Assembly: GCA_031288435.1 (NCBI GenBank)
Contig: JAITRK010000009.1
Span: forward strand, 1-9,733
Reading direction: 5' to 3'
Origin: Holosporaceae bacterium
GTDB lineage: Bacteria > Pseudomonadota > Alphaproteobacteria > UBA3830
Length of the DNA: 9,733 nt
In this document: in pieces, positions 6,916 through 9,733 of the stretch
How positions within the stretch are numbered: position 1 is the stretch's first letter
Layout: each line of letters begins with the position of its first letter
The notes under the pieces: model-generated
Seen by the model: only the letters and a program-made list of their open reading frames with translations
What the model was told of the DNA's origin: nothing
Database searches by the model: none
Translations under genes and position numbers: made by a program

Positions 6916-6921
6916 TCCTCC
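6916..6921 (-). promoter_or_regulatory. Strong ribosome binding site of the membrane-protein gene
   Basis: On the minus strand GGAGGA lies five bases before the ATG at 6910, a near-perfect Shine-Dalgarno. It is the strongest one in the window and sits in the only non-overlapping junction of the cluster. This fixes the start and suggests independent, efficient initiation. Confidence 0.7.
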
Positions 6922-6938
6922 ATTATTATAATAAATAA

Positions 6939-7868
6939 TCAAAAATTAATTCTTTTTTCTTCTATAACCAGCGGCCTATTAAGTAGGCGCGTATTTATGC
7001 TTAAAATGTACTCTCCAAGAAGGCCGATAAATATCAAAATAATGGAGCAAAAAAGAAAAAAACCCATTACAAGAGGCGCCATTCCCAGCGGAAATGAATC
7101 CCAGCTAACAATTTTTCTCACAAAATAGTAAAAACCAATTATGGCATCGATTGTAGCAATAAAAAAACCAAAAAAAGAAGCTATTCTTATGCTGATTTTT
7201 GTATAGCTTGTGACGCTTAACATCAGCGCATCATATAGTTTATATATGTTGTAACTGCTTTTTCCTGAGCGTCTTCTGGACTGTCTATAGGCAATCTCTT
7301 TTCTTTTTCCTCCGAATTCCGCAACTAACCCCCTTAAAAATGGCATTGGGTCGTTTAGTGATTTTAATATTGAAATAAAGCTTTTATCGTATAATCCAAA
7401 CCCTGTAAATTGATCAATATAATCAATGTATGCTATTTTTTTCATTATTTTGTAATAGGCGGCGCGTAGTAAGCGCATAAACTTGTTCTCGTCGCTTTGT
7501 TTTTTCACGCCGATTACTATTTTATATCCACTCTCCCATTCTTTTATAAATTGTGGAATTAATTCAACTGGATCTTGAAAATCTGCGCAAACTAATATCA
7601 CGCAGTCACCATTTGCCTGACATATTCCATAAAACGGAGAATTAAACTGGCCAAAATTCCTGATGTTAAATATGGCTTTTATATTTCTATTTTGGTTGCA
7701 CAGATGTTCAATTTTTGATCTACTTCTATCTTCGGAACAATTGTCTATAAAGATCAACTCATAATCATAATTAGGCAACTTTTCTTCAAATTGCTTTACG
7801 ATTGACTCACTAATTGGGATAATATTATCCTCTTCGTTGAAACAAGGTACTACTACACTGATTTTCAT
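6939..7868 (-). CDS. GtrB/DPM1-like polyprenyl-phosphate glycosyltransferase (GT2)
   Basis: Family 2 glycosyltransferase of 309 aa that most likely moves a sugar from a nucleotide donor onto undecaprenyl phosphate at the cytoplasmic face of the membrane. The GT-A domain begins KISVVVPCFNEEDNI, with donor-binding IDNCSEDRS (41-49) and the metal-binding ADFQDP (95-100). The segment RRSGKSSYNIYKL (199-211) is typical of the DPM1/GtrB group. Two membrane helices follow (about 228-250 and 264-288), with the conserved GEYI (285-288), as in GtrB. The start ATG overlaps the SDR stop (ATGA), with GAGGA seven bases upstream. In Gtr systems GtrB pairs with a membrane glycosyltransferase and the flippase GtrA; the membrane partner may be the next gene, and no GtrA is visible. 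An ArnC-like role with an amino sugar cannot be excluded. Confidence 0.9.
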   Translation of the reverse strand: MKISVVVPCFNEEDNIIPISESIVKQFEEKLPNYDYELIFIDNCSEDRSRSKIEHLCNQNRNIKAIFNIRNFGQFNSPFYGICQANGDCVILVCADFQDPVELIPQFIKEWESGYKIVIGVKKQSDENKFMRLLRAAYYKIMKKIAYIDYIDQFTGFGLYDKSFISILKSLNDPMPFLRGLVAEFGGKRKEIAYRQSRRRSGKSSYNIYKLYDALMLSVTSYTKISIRIASFFGFFIATIDAIIGFYYFVRKIVSWDSFPLGMAPLVMGFFLFCSIILIFIGLLGEYILSINTRLLNRPLVIEEKRINF

Positions 7869-8704
7869 ATGCGCATCCTCAGAAAATATTCGAAAAAATT
7901 AGCGAGGGCCGTTTTATTCGGCGTAAAATTAAAATCACGAATTTCTGATAGCAACGCGCCGTTATCCCCCGAATATTCGTTACCCAGTTTCTCATTTTTT
8001 ATGATTACCGAGCTTTTAAACGGCGATATTTTATTAACGATATCGCTTATTTGCAACATAGTAATAGTTTCAGACGGAACAACGTTTAAAAACCTTGTTT
8101 TTGGTGGAGAATTTAAAAAGTATTCAACTATTTTGCATAGATCTTCTATAAACAAATAACTGAAAATCGTATTGTTATTTATGATGATTGGTTCCTTTTT
8201 GAGATTTTGAATAATAGCATACGAAGGAAATCGCGAATAATGCTCATGCGGTCCGAAAACTCCAAACAACCGCAAATTTAGCGCATTTGGATATTTTTCT
8301 ATCTCCTTTGATATGAGATATTTGGAATAACCGTACGGATCGTTCGGAATGCTGTGTCCGAACTCGTGTTCTCTCACTTTTTTTAATTCTCGAGATTTAT
8401 CATATTCTCCGCCTGACCCCATATTAATTATTAAAGCGTTGTCAGACGCTGCTTTGACGATATTTTGAAACATCGCTATGTTCTGTAAAGTTATATCCTC
8501 GGATGAGTTCGTGGTTGTCTTTACACTATGCGAAGCGCAATGAATTACGGCCCGAATTTTATTTAGCTTAAAAAAGCGCTCTGTATCTTCATAATTTAAT
8601 AAATTTAGTTGGGAACTGCGCGGAGCAAGTACATCAAATTTTGTTTCAAGATATTCCTTTAGATTTTTTCCAATAAATCCGCCTGATCCAGTTAGAAAAA
8701 TCAT
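7865..8704 (-). CDS. NAD(P)-dependent sugar-nucleotide reductase/epimerase (extended SDR)
   Basis: Extended short-chain dehydrogenase of 279 aa, cytoplasmic, likely acting on a nucleotide-linked sugar. The N-terminus has the dinucleotide fold MIFLTGSGGFIG with the G6-G9-G12 pattern. Catalytic residues visible are S97 in MGSGGEY and the YxxxK pair Y124/K128 in DPYGYSK. LRLFGVFGPHEHYSRF (144-159) and FSYLFIEDL (181-189) match the substrate-side signature of GalE/WcaG-type enzymes. It is shorter than GalE (about 340 aa) and closer in size to RmlD or GDP-fucose synthase, so reduction of a keto sugar is more likely than C4 epimerisation, but this is inference. It is coupled by ATGA overlaps to the ThDP-enzyme gene upstream (8701-8704) and the glycosyltransferase downstream (7865-7868). 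The exact substrate cannot be read from the sequence. Confidence 0.85.
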   Translation of the reverse strand: MIFLTGSGGFIGKNLKEYLETKFDVLAPRSSQLNLLNYEDTERFFKLNKIRAVIHCASHSVKTTTNSSEDITLQNIAMFQNIVKAASDNALIINMGSGGEYDKSRELKKVREHEFGHSIPNDPYGYSKYLISKEIEKYPNALNLRLFGVFGPHEHYSRFPSYAIIQNLKKEPIIINNNTIFSYLFIEDLCKIVEYFLNSPPKTRFLNVVPSETITMLQISDIVNKISPFKSSVIIKNEKLGNEYSGDNGALLSEIRDFNFTPNKTALANFFEYFLRMRI

Positions 8705-9732
8705 TCGGACACCATATTAGTTTTAAGCTCCTGCTCGCTTAAAAGAGGCGAAAGATTTTCTATTGGATTGCCAAATAATAACTTTGGTTCAACCTGCGTA
8801 AAACGATCAAGCCTGATATCAAGAAGAGCAGGAGTATTATCTGCAAAGAAATTGGATAAAAATTGATGGTCAATGGAATCGTGTTTTATTGTTAAAGATC
8901 GTATTCCATATGCCTGAGCGACGGCAGCAAAATTTGGAGCAGAATAATCTTTAACGGTCGAAGGAAAATTTGCGTTCATGTACAATTCCTGAAACTGGCG
9001 AACCATTGCTAAATTCTCATTGTTCATTATAATAATTTTTATTGGGAGATTTCTTCTTTTTATAACTTCCATTTCCTGAATATTCATTTGGAATCCACCG
9101 TCTCCAGAAATTACAACAGCCCTCCCGCCGGTAATACTTAGTCCTATGGCGCATGGAAGAGCAAAACCCATTGCTCCAAGTCCTCCCGAAAAAAATAGTC
9201 TTTGATCTTTTCTTATTTTTGCAGCCTGAGCTACCCACATTTGATGTTGTCCGACATCAATGGATATTCTATCTCTTTCCGTTAAATGATCAAAAATTTT
9301 TTCTACCAAAATATTGGGTACATTGTCCTTTCCATCTCTTTTTTTAGAAGTCGGATACTTGGATTTCCAAACTTTAATTTGATTACGCCAGTCGTGTATA
9401 TCTAAGTCAAAATTTAATTCGTTCATATATTTCAAAAAAGTTTTGATATCAGAGTGTATTGTTATTTTAGATAAATCATTTTTTTTTAGTTCGTTTTCAT
9501 CGATATCGACTTGTATAATTTTTGCATGTCGAGCAAATAATTCCGGATGCGCCCCGATTTGTTTTAAATCTAATCTTGAGCCAAGAACTAGAACAACGTC
9601 CGCATTGGCAAGAGTAAAATTTCCATAACGATTCCCGTAACTTCCGATAAAACCAGAGTTATATTCGTAATTGAAATGAACAGCATCAAAGCCCATAAGC
9701 GACTCTACTAATGGAATTTGAGTTTTAGTTAA
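8701..9732 (-). CDS. Thiamine-diphosphate enzyme, acetolactate-synthase-like (5' end outside window)
   Basis: C-terminal part (about 343 residues) of a ThDP-dependent enzyme of the IlvB family, which condenses or decarboxylates 2-keto acids. The frame stays open to the window edge, and the residues before the Met at 9696 (IPLVESLMGFDAVHF) match the family, so about 200 N-terminal residues including the catalytic glutamate region lie outside. Counting from that Met, the middle domain has LVLGSRLD (36-43) and the ThDP domain has DVGQHQMW (147-154), GGLGAMGFALP (171-181), then GDGG (198-201) and NN (225-226) of the ThDP/Mg motif, followed by LAMVRQFQELY. No IlvN/IlvH-type regulatory subunit follows; the next gene is a sugar SDR with an ATGA overlap. 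Such enzymes occur in O-antigen loci, and YerE of Yersinia uses this chemistry to branch a deoxysugar. Ordinary acetolactate synthase remains possible but fits the context less well. Confidence 0.85.
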   Translation of the reverse strand, partial: LTKTQIPLVESLMGFDAVHFNYEYNSGFIGSYGNRYGNFTLANADVVLVLGSRLDLKQIGAHPELFARHAKIIQVDIDENELKKNDLSKITIHSDIKTFLKYMNELNFDLDIHDWRNQIKVWKSKYPTSKKRDGKDNVPNILVEKIFDHLTERDRISIDVGQHQMWVAQAAKIRKDQRLFFSGGLGAMGFALPCAIGLSITGGRAVVISGDGGFQMNIQEMEVIKRRNLPIKIIIMNNENLAMVRQFQELYMNANFPSTVKDYSAPNFAAVAQAYGIRSLTIKHDSIDHQFLSNFFADNTPALLDIRLDRFTQVEPKLLFGNPIENLSPLLSEQELKTNMVSE

Positions 9733-9733
9733 A

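Larger units (their letters stand above)
5588..9733 (-). other. A+T-rich surface-glycan gene cluster (continues past window)
   Basis: Four minus-strand genes (ThDP enzyme, SDR, glycosyltransferase, polytopic membrane protein) form one transcription direction with no gap above 28 bases. Base composition falls sharply relative to the left half: a hand count gives 35 G+C of 60 at 2401-2460 but 12 of 60 at 6541-6600. The gene types are those of O-antigen, capsule or serotype-conversion loci. I infer a laterally acquired polysaccharide locus whose left edge is at about 5590. No IS element, integrase or direct repeat was seen at that edge. Confidence 0.65.

Noticed and set aside
6925..6930. TATAAT on the minus strand ahead of the membrane-protein gene as a promoter
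   Set aside because: It is only a few bases from the ribosome binding site, has no -35 box at proper spacing, and lies in very A+T-rich sequence where such matches are expected.
7869..8159. Plus-strand open frame of 96 codons opposite the SDR gene
   Set aside because: It has no ribosome binding site or recognisable motif and lies entirely opposite a gene with clear catalytic residues.

Overview
The window reads like part of an alphaproteobacterial chromosome, probably a host-associated lineage of the Rickettsiales/Holosporales kind. The evidence is an ISC-type iron-sulfur operon with HscB and HscA, a FabG closely resembling alphaproteobacterial versions, moderate to low G+C, and a generally compact gene set. 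This placement rests on remembered protein resemblance, not on a search. TGA ends several genes at the expected C-terminus, so the standard code applies.

Region 1 (bases 2-3836, + strand) is an isc operon: iscS (5' end outside the window), iscU, iscA, hscB, hscA. The genes are tightly packed or overlapping. IscS supplies sulfur from cysteine, IscU holds the nascent cluster, HscB/HscA drive its release through the LPPVK motif of IscU, and IscA acts as carrier. Several proteins look remodelled: IscS lacks the usual C-terminal tail, IscA carries an additional cysteine-rich tail, HscA lacks about 26 residues in subdomain IB of its ATPase domain, and no ferredoxin gene follows hscA.

Region 2 (3837-5564, + strand) holds three housekeeping genes: gatC (amidotransferase subunit for tRNA-dependent Gln/Asn formation), greA (transcript cleavage factor) and fabG (3-oxoacyl-ACP reductase). 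None of the usual partners (gatA/gatB, acpP) is adjacent. A weak candidate promoter lies ahead of gatC.

Region 3 (5588-9733, - strand) is a markedly A+T-richer cell-surface glycan cluster converging on fabG. In transcription order it holds an acetolactate-synthase-like ThDP enzyme (5' end outside the window), an NAD(P)-dependent sugar-nucleotide SDR, a GtrB/DPM1-like polyprenyl-phosphate glycosyltransferase, and a polytopic membrane protein resembling DUF6056/GT-C enzymes. The first three are joined by two ATGA stop/start overlaps, so they are probably translated as a coupled unit. A plausible reading is synthesis of an unusual, possibly two-carbon-branched, deoxysugar followed by lipid-linked transfer to a surface polysaccharide. 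The composition break near 5590 suggests acquisition by horizontal transfer.

No tRNA, rRNA, CRISPR array, insertion sequence or convincing terminator was seen. No gap between genes exceeds 300 bases.
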